DNA from: an uncultured Pseudomonadota bacterium
GTDB lineage: Bacteria > Pseudomonadota > Gammaproteobacteria > Burkholderiales > Usitatibacteraceae
Assembly: GCA_937898635.1 (NCBI GenBank)
Contig: CALEJW010000076.1
Span: 1 to 39,501, forward strand
Direction of reading: 5' to 3'
Length of the DNA stretch: 39,501 bases
Numbering within the stretch: position 1 is the first letter of the stretch; each line of letters starts with the position of its first letter. A program made the translations under genes and the position numbers. The notes beneath the pieces are model-generated. The model was given only the letters and a program-made list of their open reading frames with translations. It was not told where the DNA came from and searched no databases. Of the stretch, positions 1 to 8,929 are shown one piece after another.

Positions 1-2
1 GG

Positions 3-890
3 CTAGCCGCGCCGGTAGGGCGAGGGCTCGCCGGGCGGGCGCGTCTTGAAGCGCTTGTGCGCCCAGAAGTACTGCTCGGGAATCTCGCGCACGCGCTCCT
101 CGATGAAGGCGTTCATGCGCCGCACGTCGGCCTCGAGGTCCTCGCCCGGGTAGTCCTCCCAGGGCGGATAGACCACGATCTCGTAGCCGCGCTCGAGCTG
201 GCGCGCGACCGCGGGCACGACCGTCGCGCGGCCGAGCCGGGCGAGGCGCGGGAGCGCGGTCACCGTCGCCGCGGGCACGCCGAAGAACGGGACGAAGAGC
301 GCGTCGCGCGGCCCGAAGTCCATGTCCGGCAGGAAGTAGAGCAGCCGCCCCTCGCGCAGCGTCTTCACGATCGCGCGCATGCCGTCCTGGCGGGAGAGCA
401 GGATCGGGCTCCCGAAACGCAGCCGCCCGTGCAGGAAGAGCCGGTCGAGGACCGGGTTCTTCTGGCGGCTGTAGATGCTCGCCGAGCCCGGCAGGTCGTT
501 CGCGATCCGCGCCCCGCCCATGTTCAGGCCGATGAAGTGCGGCACGAGGAGGATGACGGGCTTGCCGCGCAGGCGGTCCAGGTGCTCCCGCCCGCGGATC
601 GAGACGAGGCCCAGCACCCGCGCGTCGCTTCCGAACCACATGACGCTCATCTCCAGCGCGTTGCGCCCCAGCGCCTCGAAGTGGCGGCGCGCGAGCGCCT
701 TGCGCTCTGCCTCGGGCATGTCGGGGAAGCACAGCGCGAGGTTCGTGTCGGTGACGCGGCCGCGGCCGAAGCGGTAGAGGAGCCGCCCCAGCACGCGGCC
801 GATCGCGCCGAGCGCCGGCGTGGGCAGCCAGTGCAGGAGCCACAGCAGGCCCACCGCGAGCCACGACCCGAGGCGGCGCAGGATCACCAT
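3..890 (-). CDS. LpxL/HtrB-like lysophospholipid (lipid A) acyltransferase, atypical active site
   Basis: This 295-residue inner-membrane protein belongs to the LpxL/LpxM/HtrB family, which moves an acyl chain onto a lipid A precursor. It has an N-terminal hydrophobic anchor (residues ~5-30). The family segment is seen as DMDFGPRD followed by FVPFFGVPA, and the C-terminal EQYFWAHKRFKTRP matches the usual 'W-x-H-x-R-F' ending. The catalytic box reads PHFIGLN, that is H-x4-N, where the family normally has H-x4-D/E, so activity is uncertain. The start is the Met beginning MVILRRLG; a longer reading frame upstream is only the shadow of the next gene. It overlaps the preceding acyltransferase gene by 7 bases, so the two are co-transcribed. 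Its stop lies at the very edge of the window. The family is sure; the substrate is inferred. Confidence 0.88.
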   Translation of the reverse strand: MVILRRLGSWLAVGLLWLLHWLPTPALGAIGRVLGRLLYRFGRGRVTDTNLALCFPDMPEAERKALARRHFEALGRNALEMSVMWFGSDARVLGLVSIRGREHLDRLRGKPVILLVPHFIGLNMGGARIANDLPGSASIYSRQKNPVLDRLFLHGRLRFGSPILLSRQDGMRAIVKTLREGRLLYFLPDMDFGPRDALFVPFFGVPAATVTALPRLARLGRATVVPAVARQLERGYEIVVYPPWEDYPGEDLEADVRRMNAFIEERVREIPEQYFWAHKRFKTRPPGEPSPYRRG

Positions 891-1771
891 CGCAGCGCGG
901 TCCCGGGCGCCGGCGGCGCGCCGGCCGGCCGCTTGTAGCGGTTGTAGCCCCAGAGGTACTGCGCCGGCGCCATCCGGATCAGGGCCTCCACGCCCTCGTT
1001 CACGGCGCGGGCGGCGGCGGCACGGTCCGCGGGCAGGGGCTCCTCGCGCACGCGGATGTGCAGCCGGAATCCCCCGCCGCGGGGCAGGCGCTCGGCGAAG
1101 CAGAAGGCGATCGCGGCGCCGGAGGACTCCTGCAGGCGGCCCGTGAGCGTCATGGTGTAGGCCGGGCGCCCGAAGAAGTCGACCCACTCGCCCTCGCCCT
1201 CGCCGGGCACCTGGTCGGGCAGGATCACCGTGCAGCCCCCCTTGCGCAGGTGGCGCAGCAGCATGCGCACGCCCGCGAGCGTGGCGGGCGCGACGTTCGT
1301 GCCGTCGGGCGCGGCGCCGCGGTTGCGGCCCTCGCGGATCACCTCGTCGAGCCAGCCCAGCTTGTGCGGCCGGTACATCGCGAGGATCGGGAGCCGGGTC
1401 CAGAGGTAGCGGCCGGCGATGTCGTAGCCGCCGAGGTGCGGGGTCACGAAGAGGATCGGCCGGCCCGCGGCGCGCAGGCGCTCGACCCCTTCCCAGCCGT
1501 CCAGGGACTTCACCAGGCCGGCCACCTGCTCCGCCGGCCGGAAGAGCGCCCAGGCGAGTTCGGCCGCCCCCTTGCCGATTTCCGCGGCGTTCTCGCGGGC
1601 GAGCCCGCCGAGGGAGCGGGCGTCGGGAGCGAGACCGGCGGTGCGCAGGTTCTCGAGGGCGCGCAGGCGATAGCGGGGCGAGAGGAGGTAAACGAGACGG
1701 CCGGCGAAGGCACCGAGGCGGTGGTTCGCGGGAAGGTCCAGCCAGGCGAGGAACCGGAGGAGGATTCTCAA
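884..1771 (-). CDS. LpxL/HtrB-like lipid A biosynthesis acyltransferase
   Basis: This 295-residue protein is a second member of the LpxL/HtrB acyltransferase family and acts at the inner membrane in late lipid A acylation or a related lysophospholipid acylation. The catalytic H-x4-D motif is intact in TPHLGGYD, and later blocks LPDQVPGEGEGEW, FFGRPA and the C-terminal QYLWGYNRYKRP are typical. A hydrophobic N-terminus (about residues 1-30) serves as the membrane anchor. It is the first gene of a two-gene minus-strand operon, overlapping the downstream acyltransferase by 7 bases, and is divergent from metK. A pair of such genes next to metK is, to my knowledge, common in betaproteobacteria. 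Which acyl chain or acceptor each enzyme uses cannot be read from the sequence. Confidence 0.9.
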   Translation of the reverse strand: MRILLRFLAWLDLPANHRLGAFAGRLVYLLSPRYRLRALENLRTAGLAPDARSLGGLARENAAEIGKGAAELAWALFRPAEQVAGLVKSLDGWEGVERLRAAGRPILFVTPHLGGYDIAGRYLWTRLPILAMYRPHKLGWLDEVIREGRNRGAAPDGTNVAPATLAGVRMLLRHLRKGGCTVILPDQVPGEGEGEWVDFFGRPAYTMTLTGRLQESSGAAIAFCFAERLPRGGGFRLHIRVREEPLPADRAAAARAVNEGVEALIRMAPAQYLWGYNRYKRPAGAPPAPGTALRW

Positions 1772-1809
1772 GGCGCGACCGCCGGCGGCGGGCGGCGGGA
1801 AGGGGAGTT

Positions 1810-1818
1810 TGCTAAAAT
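1810..1818 (+). promoter_or_regulatory. Putative extended -10 promoter of metK
   Basis: TGC followed by TAAAAT (hexamer 1813-1818) forms an extended -10 element in an otherwise GC-rich gap. No good -35 is seen at the right distance, which fits an extended -10 promoter. A start near 1825 would leave a leader of only about 27 bases, too short for a SAM riboswitch. Confidence 0.5.
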
Positions 1819-1851
1819 CCCGGGTCCATTCGCGACTGTGGGGCGAACCCG

Positions 1852-3051
1852 ATGAAATCCAACTACCTGTTCACTTCGGAATCGGTGTCCGAAGGCCACC
1901 CCGACAAGGTGGCCGACCAGATCTCCGATGCCGTGCTGGACGCCATTCTAGCGCAGGACCCCCGTTCGCGAGTCGCGGCGGAGACCCTGTGCAACACCGG
2001 GCTCGTGGTCATGGCCGGCGAGATCACGACGCACGCCGTCGTGGACTACATCCAGGTCGCGCGCGACACGATCAAGCGCATCGGCTACGACAACACCGAT
2101 TTCGGGATCGACTACCGGGGCTGCGCGGTGATGGTCTGCTACGACAAGCAGAGCCCGGACATCGCCGCCGCGGTGGACCACGCCTCCGACGAGTACCTGA
2201 ACCAGGGCGCCGGCGACCAGGGGATGATGTTCGGCTACGCCTGCGACGAGACGCAGGTGCTCATGCCCGCGCCGATCCACTACGCGCACCGGCTCGTCGA
2301 GCGCCAGTCCCAGGTGAGGCGGGACGGGCGCCTGCCGTGGCTGCGGCCGGACGCGAAGAGCCAGGTGACCATGCGCTACGAGGACGGCAGGCCCGTCTCG
2401 GTGGAGACGGTGGTGCTCTCCACCCAGCACGCGCCCGAGGTCTCGCAGGAGCAGATCAAGGAAGGCGTGATCGAGATGGTCGTGAAGCCCGTCTTCCCGA
2501 AGGAGATGCTGAAGGACACGCGCTTCCTCGTGAACCCCAGCGGGCGCTTCGTGGTCGGCGGGCCCCAGGGCGACTGCGGGCTCACGGGCCGCAAGATCAT
2601 CGTCGACACCTACGGCGGCGCCTGCGCGCACGGCGGCGGGGCTTTCTCCGGCAAGGACCCCTCGAAGGTGGACCGTTCCGCGGCCTACGCCGCGCGCTAC
2701 GTGGCGAAGAACGTCGTGGCCGCGGGCCTCGCGCGCCAGTGCCAGATCCAGATCTCCTACGCCATCGGGGTGGCCAAGCCTATCAACGTGACGATCTACA
2801 CCGAAGGCACGGGCGTCATTCCCGACGCGAAGATCGCGAAGCTGGTCGAGGAGCACTTCGACCTGCGCCCGAAGGGCATCGTCACGATGCTCGACCTCCT
2901 GCGTCCCGTCTACGAGAAGACCGCGGCCTACGGCCACTTCGGCCGCGAGGAACCCGAGTTCTCCTGGGAGACCACGGACAAGGCGGGCATTCTCCGGGAG
3001 GCCGCCGGGCTCAAGGGCGCGCCGGGCAGGATCGCGGCGGCGGCCGACTGA
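1852..3051 (+). CDS. metK: S-adenosylmethionine synthetase (methionine adenosyltransferase)
   Basis: This 399-residue cytoplasmic enzyme makes S-adenosylmethionine from methionine and ATP. The length is close to the family norm of about 385-400. The N-terminus has SESVSEGHPDK with the ATP-binding His at residue 16. Family signature 1, GAGDQGMMFG, is at 119-128 and the glycine-rich signature 2, GGGAFSGKD, is at 261-269. The ATG follows a weak ribosome site, but the N-terminus aligns as expected from residue 1. It is the first gene of a SAM-cycle block completed by ahcY and metF downstream, although a divergent GST gene separates it from ahcY. Confidence 0.98.
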   Translation: MKSNYLFTSESVSEGHPDKVADQISDAVLDAILAQDPRSRVAAETLCNTGLVVMAGEITTHAVVDYIQVARDTIKRIGYDNTDFGIDYRGCAVMVCYDKQSPDIAAAVDHASDEYLNQGAGDQGMMFGYACDETQVLMPAPIHYAHRLVERQSQVRRDGRLPWLRPDAKSQVTMRYEDGRPVSVETVVLSTQHAPEVSQEQIKEGVIEMVVKPVFPKEMLKDTRFLVNPSGRFVVGGPQGDCGLTGRKIIVDTYGGACAHGGGAFSGKDPSKVDRSAAYAARYVAKNVVAAGLARQCQIQISYAIGVAKPINVTIYTEGTGVIPDAKIAKLVEEHFDLRPKGIVTMLDLLRPVYEKTAAYGHFGREEPEFSWETTDKAGILREAAGLKGAPGRIAAAAD

Positions 3052-3079
3052 GCCGCCCGCCCTCGCGGCGGGCAAGACC

Positions 3080-3718
3080 TCAGGGGAAGTGGCGCTTCAG
3101 GAGGGGTGCGAGCGCCTCGAGGGCGCCCGCGCGCGCCGCGATCGCCGCGAGCGCCGGCGCGTGCTCGCGGAACCAGGCCCCGCCCGGGCGCCAGCGGGTC
3201 ATCACGAGCAGGTACAGGTCGATCGCGCTCGGCCGCTCGCCCAGGAACCAGGGCGAGGCTGCCGCGGCGTCCATCTGGCGCCAGAGCGCCTCGCGGTGGC
3301 GGTCCGTGCTCTCCCGCAGCCGCTTCGCGCATGCGTCCTCCCCGACCCATTTGCGCGGCTCGTCGCCGTAGGTGAAGGTGGGATACACCGCGGCCACGAG
3401 GAACGCCACCCAGCGGTGGAAGGCTTCGCGCGCGGGATCGCCCCGGGCGGGAACGAGGCCCGCCTGCGGGGCGCGGTCGTCGATCCAGTGCACGATCGCG
3501 AGGCTCTCGGTGAGCACCCGGCCGTCGGGCAGGACCAGGGACGGGACCTGGCCCAGGGGGTTCACCGCGAGGAGGCGCTCGCGCGTGGGGCTGCCCGGCG
3601 AATAGTCGACGTCCTCCACGGCGAGCGGCAGGCCGGCCAGCGCGAAGGCGCATTCGACGATGGCCGACCCGCAGCCGGGGCAGCCGAGGAGCAGGGGTTC
3701 GGGGCGGGAAGGTCTCAT
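3080..3718 (-). CDS. Glutathione S-transferase family protein
   Basis: This 212-residue protein has a thioredoxin-like N-terminal domain and a helical C-terminal domain. The segment NPLGQVPSLVLPDG followed by LTES carries the cis-proline and the gamma-glutamyl-binding Glu-Ser typical of GSTs, and the all-helical second half ends in RHFP. A CPGC motif sits at residues 13-16, near where GSTs place the catalytic residue. The start is the Met before RPSRPEP; further upstream codons would run through the ahcY promoter and riboswitch in antisense, so they are not used. It is convergent with metK (28-base gap) and divergent from ahcY. The physiological substrate is unknown. Confidence 0.87.
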   Translation of the reverse strand: MRPSRPEPLLLGCPGCGSAIVECAFALAGLPLAVEDVDYSPGSPTRERLLAVNPLGQVPSLVLPDGRVLTESLAIVHWIDDRAPQAGLVPARGDPAREAFHRWVAFLVAAVYPTFTYGDEPRKWVGEDACAKRLRESTDRHREALWRQMDAAAASPWFLGERPSAIDLYLLVMTRWRPGGAWFREHAPALAAIAARAGALEALAPLLKRHFP

Positions 3719-3728
3719 CCGGGGGCGC

Positions 3729-3758
3729 TTGGAACGGGGGGTCGGGGGACGGTATAAT
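3729..3758 (+). promoter_or_regulatory. Promoter of ahcY (sigma-70 type)
   Basis: TTGGAA (3729-3734) and a perfect TATAAT (3753-3758) are separated by 18 bases. The predicted start near 3765 falls directly before the first paired base of the SAH riboswitch, which supports the assignment. The elements begin only about 10 bases from the start of the divergent GST gene. Confidence 0.8.
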
Positions 3759-3765
3759 CGCTTCC

Positions 3766-3836
3766 GTCCGAGGAGCGTTGCAACGGGATTCCCCATCCCG
3801 CCAGGCTCGGGCGTCACACCGCAACGGCGCTCACCC
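3766..3836 (+). promoter_or_regulatory. S-adenosylhomocysteine (SAH) riboswitch
   Basis: The segment has the conserved blocks of the SAH riboswitch: CCGAGGAGCGTTGCAAC at the 5' side, GGCTCGG in the middle and AACGGCGCTCACC at the 3' side. The pairing can be traced by hand. GAGCG (3773-3777) pairs with CGCTC (3828-3832), and TTGC (3778-3781) with GCAA (3821-3824). An inner hairpin pairs CGGGAT (3784-3789) with ATCCCG (3795-3800). The pseudoknot pairs CCGAG (3768-3772) with CTCGG (3806-3810). This class turns on ahcY when SAH accumulates, and it lies 5' of ahcY here as expected. About 70 bases separate it from the start codon; I could not define the expression platform with confidence. Confidence 0.95.
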
Positions 3837-3906
3837 GACTGTGCAGGACCGGGTGGGAAGTCCCCGTTCGCACGGCGGCATCCTTCACTTGATACCGGAG
3901 AGAACG

Positions 3907-5325
<1,419 letters not shown>

Positions 5326-5334
5326 CCCCAGGCC

Positions 5335-5356
5335 GGGGCGCCCGCGAGGGCGCCCC
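5335..5356 (+). terminator. Hairpin after ahcY, possible weak terminator
   Basis: GGGGCGCCC (5335-5343) and GGGCGCCCC (5348-5356) form a perfect 9-bp stem with a GCGA loop 10 bases after the ahcY stop. There is no T tract, so it may be a processing or partial-stop element between ahcY and the next gene rather than a full terminator. Confidence 0.5.
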
Positions 5357-5368
5357 GCGTTCGAGCGC

Positions 5369-6235
5369 GTGCGCCGCACAATCCTCGGGTCCGCAACCGC
5401 CCGGGCCGCCCTTGCCGGCGTCCTGGCGCTTTCGGCTTTCGTCCTGGCGCCGGGGGCGCGGGCGGCCGAGTTGCGCGAGGAGGTCGTGAGGGCGTTCGTG
5501 GACGGCCCTGCGATCGAAGTGACCCTCTACCGGCCCGCCGGCAAGGGGCCGCACCCGCTCGTGGTCCTGAGCCATGGCAGCCCGCGGTCGGCGGCCGCGC
5601 GGCGGCAGGAGGGGCGGATCCGCTTCGAGGCGCAGGGCCGCGCCTTCGTCGAGAAGGGATTCGCGGTCGCGGTGCCGACGCGGCGCGGCTACGGGGAATC
5701 GGGCGGGGAGTGGGCGGAGGGCTACGGTCGCTGCGACGACCCCGACTACGAGGCCGCGGGCCGCGCGAGCGCGCGGGACCTGCGCGCGGCCATCGACGCC
5801 CTCCGGCGCGATGCCGCGATCGACACCGGGCGGATCGTGCTCGTCGGCCAGTCCGCGGGTGGCTGGGCGTCGCTCGCCGCCGCCTCGGAGCCGCTCCCCG
5901 GGCTCGCCGCGGTGGTGAACTTCGCGGGGGGCCGCGGCTCGCGCGGCCCGGACGAGGTCTGCGGCGAGGAGCGGCTCGTGGTCGCCGCGGCGGCCTACGG
6001 CCGCTCGTCGAGCGTTCCGCAGCTCTGGGTGTACACGGAAAACGACCGCTTCTTCCGCCCGGCGCTCAGCCGGCGGATGCACGAGGCCTTCGTCGCGGCG
6101 GGCGGACGGGCGAGGTTCGTCCTCGCCCCGGCGTTCGGGACGGACGGCCATGCCTACTTCGCGCGGGCGACCGCGCACTGGATGCCGGAGGTCGACGCCT
6201 TTCTCGGGTCGCAGGGCCTCGGCGCGAGGAGATAG
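5369..6235 (+). CDS. Exported alpha/beta hydrolase (dienelactone hydrolase-like)
   Basis: This 288-residue protein starts at GTG and has a clear signal peptide ending near ARAA (cleavage about residue 33), so it should be periplasmic or secreted. The alpha/beta hydrolase core follows. LVVLSHGSP (residues 64-72) provides the oxyanion region, GQSAGG (160-165) places the nucleophile at Ser162, and Asp226 (ENDRFF) and His261 (TDGH) are the likely acid and base. It lies between ahcY and metF, ending 4 bases before the metF start, so it is probably co-transcribed with metF. No link to methionine metabolism is apparent from the protein. The substrate is unknown; an esterase or dienelactone-hydrolase-like activity is the best guess. 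Confidence 0.82.
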   Translation: MRRTILGSATARAALAGVLALSAFVLAPGARAAELREEVVRAFVDGPAIEVTLYRPAGKGPHPLVVLSHGSPRSAAARRQEGRIRFEAQGRAFVEKGFAVAVPTRRGYGESGGEWAEGYGRCDDPDYEAAGRASARDLRAAIDALRRDAAIDTGRIVLVGQSAGGWASLAAASEPLPGLAAVVNFAGGRGSRGPDEVCGEERLVVAAAAYGRSSSVPQLWVYTENDRFFRPALSRRMHEAFVAAGGRARFVLAPAFGTDGHAYFARATAHWMPEVDAFLGSQGLGARR

Positions 6236-6239
6236 CGCG

Positions 6240-7103
6240 ATGCGCACGCAACGAGACCGGGAACGGCTCTTCAGCTTCGAGTTCTTCCCGCCGAGGACGC
6301 CGGAGGGCGAGGCGAAGCTGCGCGCCGCCCGGCGCCAGCTCGCCGGGCTCGGGCCCGCCTTCATGTCCTGCACCTTCGGCGCCGGCGGCTCGACGCAGGA
6401 AGGCACGCTCAATACCGTGCTCGAGATCCACGGCGAGGGCCACGCGGCCGCGCCGCACATCTCCTGCATCGGCTCGCGGCGCGAGAGCATCGCCGGGCTC
6501 CTCGACCGCTACCGGGAAGCCGGCATCCGCCGGCTGGTCTGCCTGCGCGGGGACCTGCCGTCGGGCATGGCGGTGGCCGGGGAGTTCCGCTACGCCGCCG
6601 ACCTCGTCGCCTTCGTGCGCGACCGCACGGGCGACTGGTTCCACGTCGAGGTGGCGGCCTACCCGGAGTTCCACCCGCAGGCGAGAAGGCCCGCCGACGA
6701 TCTCGCCCATTTCAAGGAGAAGATCGACGCGGGGGCGGATTCGGCCATCACGCAGTACTTCTACAACCCCGACGCCTACACGCACTTCGTGGAGTCCGTG
6801 GAGGCCCTGGGCGTGGACGTTCCCGTGGTGCCGGGCATCATGCCCATCAACAACTTCTCGCAGCTCGCGCGCTTCTCGGACGCGTGCGGCGCCGAGATCC
6901 CGCGCTGGATCCGCCTGCGCCTGGAGAGCTTCGGCGACGACACGGCTTCCATCCGGTCCTTCGGCCTGGACGTGGTGACGGAGCTCTGCGGGCGGCTCCT
7001 CGCCCTGGGCGCCCCGGGGCTGCACTTCTACACCCTCAACCAGGCGGGACCCACCGCCACCATCTGGGAAAGGCTGGGACTGCCGCGCGGCCCGGGAGCG
7101 TAG
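6240..7103 (+). CDS. metF: 5,10-methylenetetrahydrofolate reductase
   Basis: This 287-residue cytoplasmic flavoenzyme reduces 5,10-methylene-THF to 5-methyl-THF, the methyl donor for remaking methionine from homocysteine. The N-terminal FSFEFFPPRT holds the catalytic Glu (residue 14), SCTFGAGGST follows at the flavin site, and LRGDLP and TQYFYNPDAY are family blocks. The length is normal for the single-domain bacterial type. The ATG at 6240 is preceded by GAGGAGA. It completes the SAM cycle with metK and ahcY. The start codon lies 4 bases after the hydrolase stop, implying translational coupling. Confidence 0.97.
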   Translation: MRTQRDRERLFSFEFFPPRTPEGEAKLRAARRQLAGLGPAFMSCTFGAGGSTQEGTLNTVLEIHGEGHAAAPHISCIGSRRESIAGLLDRYREAGIRRLVCLRGDLPSGMAVAGEFRYAADLVAFVRDRTGDWFHVEVAAYPEFHPQARRPADDLAHFKEKIDAGADSAITQYFYNPDAYTHFVESVEALGVDVPVVPGIMPINNFSQLARFSDACGAEIPRWIRLRLESFGDDTASIRSFGLDVVTELCGRLLALGAPGLHFYTLNQAGPTATIWERLGLPRGPGA

Positions 7104-7136
7104 AATCGCGGCACTTCCGCGCCCCCGGAGCCCGCC

Positions 7137-8351
7137 TTGACCGAGACGAACCTCGAATCGCGTCCCTCGCTCGTCGCCCGCCTGAAGTCCCAGCCGCCGA
7201 ACGAGGCCGCGCGAATGCTCGCGGCCCTCGAGCCCGCGCGGGGCGTCGAGGTTCTCGGGGACATGAACCCGGGACTCGCCCAGGACGTCCTCGACGAGAT
7301 GCCGGCCGACGCGTTCGCCGCCCTCACGCGCGTCGCCGCGCCGGAACTGGCCCGGCAATGGGTGCGAAACGCCGGGTACGCTCGCGGGACCGTCGGGCGC
7401 CTGATGGAGCCCGCCTACGCGGTCTTCTCTCCGGGCATGCAGGTGGGCGAGGCGATCGAGCAGTTGCGCACGCTCACGCGGACCGCGTTCGTCACCTACG
7501 GCTACGTAGCCGACGCCGAGCGAAGGCTCGTTGGCCTCGTCACGATGCGAGACCTCCTCCTGAACGACCACGGGGCGAGGCTGGCGGACGTGATGCTGAA
7601 GGGCGTCTTCTCCTTCCGTCCCGCGACGCCGCTCGCCGACGCGATGAAGCTCACGCTCAACCGGCACTACCCGGTGTACCCGGTGTGCGACGAGGAGGGA
7701 AGGCTCCAGGGACTGGTGCGCGGCGCGGCGATCTTCGAGGAGCAGGCGTTCGAGTTCACCGCCCAGCCCGGCTCGATGGTGGGCGTGGAGAAGGAGGAGC
7801 GCGTGAACACCTCCCTCGGCCTCGCCTTCCGCTTCCGCCACCCCTGGCTGCAGCTGAACCTCCTCACGGCCTTCGCCGCCGGCGCGGTCGTGGCGACCTT
7901 CCAGGGCACCGTGGACCGGCTGGTGATCCTGGCGACCTTCCTGCCGGTGCTCGCCGGGCAGTCCGGCAATACCGGCTGCCAGGCGCTCGCGGTGACGGTG
8001 CGCGGGATCACGCTGGGCGACATCCGCGCGGGCTCCGGGAAGGCGCTCGTCGCCAAGGAGTTCTTCCTGGGGCTCGCCAACGGCACGGTCACCGGGATCC
8101 TCTGCGGCCTCGCGATGTTCGTCCTCGCGAGCGCGCAGGAGTCGCCCCACGCGCTCGTCCTGGGCATTGCCGTGTGCCTCGCGATGATGGGCAGCTGCGC
8201 GATCAGCGGGGTGTCGGGGGCGCTGGTGCCCCTGGTGATGAAACGGCTGGGCGCCGACCCCGCCACCGCCTCGAGCATCATCGTCACCACGGCCACCGAC
8301 GTGGCGAGCATGGGCCTGCTCCTCGGGCTCGCGACCGTCCTGGTGCGCTGA
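7137..8351 (+). CDS. mgtE: MgtE-type magnesium transporter
   Basis: This 404-residue membrane protein is an MgtE Mg2+ channel. The N-terminal helical domain is about residues 10-85, two CBS repeats about 86-205, and the five-helix pore domain 238-404. The pore-domain motif GQSGNTGCQ is at 274-282. The conserved TTATD with its Asp at 388 near the C-terminus corresponds to the Mg2+-binding Asp of the pore. The start is TTG at 7137 with CGGAG six bases before it; the next Met is at residue 27 and would cut the N domain. A TAGAAT box at 7101-7106, at the end of metF, could be a weak promoter. In the family, CBS and N domains sense cytoplasmic Mg2+ and gate the pore. The N domain is shorter than in the Thermus protein. 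Confidence 0.93.
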   Translation: MTETNLESRPSLVARLKSQPPNEAARMLAALEPARGVEVLGDMNPGLAQDVLDEMPADAFAALTRVAAPELARQWVRNAGYARGTVGRLMEPAYAVFSPGMQVGEAIEQLRTLTRTAFVTYGYVADAERRLVGLVTMRDLLLNDHGARLADVMLKGVFSFRPATPLADAMKLTLNRHYPVYPVCDEEGRLQGLVRGAAIFEEQAFEFTAQPGSMVGVEKEERVNTSLGLAFRFRHPWLQLNLLTAFAAGAVVATFQGTVDRLVILATFLPVLAGQSGNTGCQALAVTVRGITLGDIRAGSGKALVAKEFFLGLANGTVTGILCGLAMFVLASAQESPHALVLGIAVCLAMMGSCAISGVSGALVPLVMKRLGADPATASSIIVTTATDVASMGLLLGLATVLVR

Positions 8352-8395
8352 CGCGCGCATTGAATGTTGCGCCGGGCCGACCTATCATCGCCGCC

Positions 8396-8929
8396 ATGCC
8401 TACCCGCCTGATCGCCGCCCTGTTCCTTGCGATGCTGTCGCTCGCCGACGACGTCCTCGCCCAGGAGCAGGCGACCACCAACCGCGCGACCGACCTCAAG
8501 GAGCGCCCGGCGTTCGACGCCCGGACGATCGCGCCCCTCGCGGCGGATGCCCCGGTCAAGGTGGTCTCGCGCCAGGGCGGCTGGACGCAGGTCGAGTCGG
8601 GCACGCAGCGCGGCTGGGTGCGCGCCTTCCACCTGCGCTTCAAGTCCGCGGTCACGGTCGAGACGGCCCCCTCGGGCAGCAACCCGCTCGGCGGCATCAC
8701 CTCGATCTTCGGCTTCGGCGGCAAGAAGGCGCCGGAGACCTCGCGCGTGGCCACCCTCGGCATCCGCGGCCTCACGCCCGAGGACTTCAAGAACGCGTCG
8801 CCCGACGCCGCGGCCCTGCGCAAGCTCCAGTCCTACCGGGTGGACCGCGCCGCCGCGGAACGCTTCGCGAGGGAAGCGAAGCTCGCGCCGGTCGCCGTCG
8901 CCTACGCGAAGGAAGGGGGCGGCTCGTGA
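8396..8929 (+). CDS. Exported SH3-like domain protein
   Basis: This 177-residue protein has a signal peptide ending at about VLA-QE (residue 22). It is followed by a bacterial SH3-type region (about 28-80) with the typical APLAADAPVKVVSRQGGWTQVE pattern ending in GWVRAFHL. The C-terminal half (TPEDFKNASPDAAALRKLQSYRVD) resembles the helical tail seen in SH3 proteins that accompany M48 peptidases. It overlaps the next gene, an M48 protease, by GTGA. This suggests a periplasmic pair in which the SH3 protein may bind cell-wall material or the protease. A possible -10 (TATCAT, 8383-8388) lies close upstream. The precise function is unknown. Confidence 0.8.
   Translation: MPTRLIAALFLAMLSLADDVLAQEQATTNRATDLKERPAFDARTIAPLAADAPVKVVSRQGGWTQVESGTQRGWVRAFHLRFKSAVTVETAPSGSNPLGGITSIFGFGGKKAPETSRVATLGIRGLTPEDFKNASPDAAALRKLQSYRVDRAAAERFAREAKLAPVAVAYAKEGGGS

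Noticed and set aside
1772..1851. A SAM riboswitch before metK
   Set aside because: The predicted leader is only about 27 bases and shows none of the conserved SAM aptamer blocks.
6066..8360. A 764-codon minus-strand frame opposite metF and mgtE
   Set aside because: Antisense shadow of recognisable genes; the protein is low-complexity and has no family features.
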